DNA from: Paraburkholderia piptadeniae
GTDB taxonomy: Bacteria; Pseudomonadota; Gammaproteobacteria; Burkholderiales; Burkholderiaceae
Length of the DNA stretch: 46,755 nucleotides
Assembly: GCF_900007165.1 (NCBI RefSeq)
Contig: NZ_CYGY02000018.1
Span: 1 to 46,755 of the forward strand
Reading direction: 5' to 3'
Both the position numbers and the translations under genes were made by a program. The notes beneath the pieces were generated by a model that made no database searches, was not told where the DNA came from, and worked only from the letters and a program-made list of their open reading frames with translations. Positions 46,016 to 46,755 of this stretch are shown piece by piece. Each line of letters opens with the position of its first letter. Within the stretch, counting starts at the first letter, position 1.

Positions 46016-46755
46016 ATGTCGAACGCCAACCCTTTCTTCTCGCAGACCCTCGCCGAACGCGACGCAGCCGTGCGCAAGTCGGTGCTCAAGGAACTCGAAC
46101 GCCAGCAGTCACAGGTCGAGCTGATCGCGTCGGAAAACATCGTGTCGCGCGCGGTGCTCGAAGCGCAAGGCTCGGTACTGACGAACAAGTACGCAGAAGG
46201 TTATCCGGGCAAGCGTTACTACGGCGGCTGCGAGTTCGCCGATGAAGTGGAAGCGCTCGCGATCGAGAGAATCAAGAAGCTCTTCAATGCAGGCTTCGCC
46301 AACGTGCAGCCGCATTCGGGCGCGCAGGCGAACGGCTCGGTGATGCTGGCGCTCGCGAAGCCCGGCGATACGATCCTCGGCATGTCGCTCGACGCGGGCG
46401 GTCACCTCACGCACGGCGCGAAGCCCGCGCTGTCCGGCAAATGGTTCAACGCGGTCCAGTACAGCGTGAATCGCGAGACGATGCGCATCGACTATGACCA
46501 GATCGAAAAGCTCGCGCACGAGCACAAGCCGTCGCTGATCATCGCGGGCTTCTCCGCTTATCCGCGCGTGCTCGACTTCGCGCGCTTCCGCGCGATCGCC
46601 GATAGCGTCGGCGCGAAGCTGATGGTCGACATGGCGCACATCGCGGGCGTGATCGCAGCGGGCCGTCATCCGAATCCCGTCGAATATGCGCACGTCGCCA
46701 CGTCGACCACGCACAAGACGCCGCGCGACCCGCGCGGCGGCTTCATCCTCACCAA
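46016..46755 (+). CDS. glyA: Serine hydroxymethyltransferase, 5' part
   Basis: 246 codons before the window ends. [37 protein letters not shown] and the PLP site STTHKT (Lys234) are SHMT hallmarks. It interconverts glycine + methylene-THF and serine + THF, linking sarcosine oxidase products to serine deaminase. The residues after Lys read TPRDPRGG, where the family norm is TL(R/A)GPRGG, so this may be the specialised betaine-pathway paralogue. The gene is cut by the window edge. Confidence 0.93.
   Translation, partial: MSNANPFFSQTLAERDAAVRKSVLKELERQQSQVELIASENIVSRAVLEAQGSVLTNKYAEGYPGKRYYGGCEFADEVEALAIERIKKLFNAGFANVQPHSGAQANGSVMLALAKPGDTILGMSLDAGGHLTHGAKPALSGKWFNAVQYSVNRETMRIDYDQIEKLAHEHKPSLIIAGFSAYPRVLDFARFRAIADSVGAKLMVDMAHIAGVIAAGRHPNPVEYAHVATSTTHKTPRDPRGGFILT

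Overview
The window looks like a chromosomal segment of a Paraburkholderia- or Burkholderia-type betaproteobacterium. It is GC-rich with strong G/C third-position bias, and it carries a large inverted repeat of a kind I associate with that group, a sarcosine oxidase operon, a betIBA cluster and GlxA/GbdR-type regulators. The genus is inferred from gene content and style; no rRNA or tRNA is present to confirm it.

Layout. 1-606: long imperfect inverted repeat. 663-3589: a FadR-type regulator divergent from a two-gene trans-3-hydroxy-L-proline pathway (dehydratase, then a reductase of the ornithine cyclodeaminase family). 3837-5321: zwf. 5379-7307: a small, lower-GC island containing a tyrosine-integrase relic and a type VI secretion (T6SS) cargo module on the minus strand: Hcp, a Tlde1-like L,D-transpeptidase effector, a membrane immunity candidate, and a second immunity paralogue separated by scars of the effector 3' end. 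7917-16794: sarcosine catabolism, with a GlxA-family regulator, L-serine ammonia-lyase, soxBDAG, a FolB-like gene and a small unknown. 16935-18369: a second Hcp module (Hcp, DUF3592-like membrane protein, unknown Gly-rich 192-aa protein), all joined by NTGA overlaps. 18528-29937: mixed housekeeping and accessory genes (LysR, palindromic repeats, Zn alcohol dehydrogenase divergent from AraC, two VOC proteins, a diguanylate cyclase, a pyruvyltransferase-like protein, an alpha/beta hydrolase, DUF1697, a D-2-hydroxyacid dehydrogenase and OsmC). 30737-33860: a degenerate sigma54-type activator, a PPP-family phosphatase and a small protein. 34136-41080: an MFS transporter, betA-betB-betI, a BetI-type operator and glutathione-independent formaldehyde dehydrogenase. 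41108-46755: a small membrane protein, the B12-dependent ribonucleotide reductase, a GbdR-like regulator and the start of glyA.

Metabolic logic. Choline is oxidised to glycine betaine (BetA, BetB). The two demethylations to sarcosine are not encoded here. Sarcosine is oxidised to glycine by SoxBDAG, yielding H2O2 and C1 units as formaldehyde or methylene-THF. FdhA removes formaldehyde, GlyA makes serine from glycine and methylene-THF, and SdaA converts serine to pyruvate. Two GlxA-type regulators and BetI probably control these steps. The hydroxyproline genes add another route for osmolyte or collagen-type amino acids, so much of the window is devoted to quaternary-amine and imino-acid catabolism.

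The most novel material is in the two Hcp-linked cargo modules: a duplicated immunity array with effector-end scars, and an effector-immunity pair that I cannot assign to a known family.
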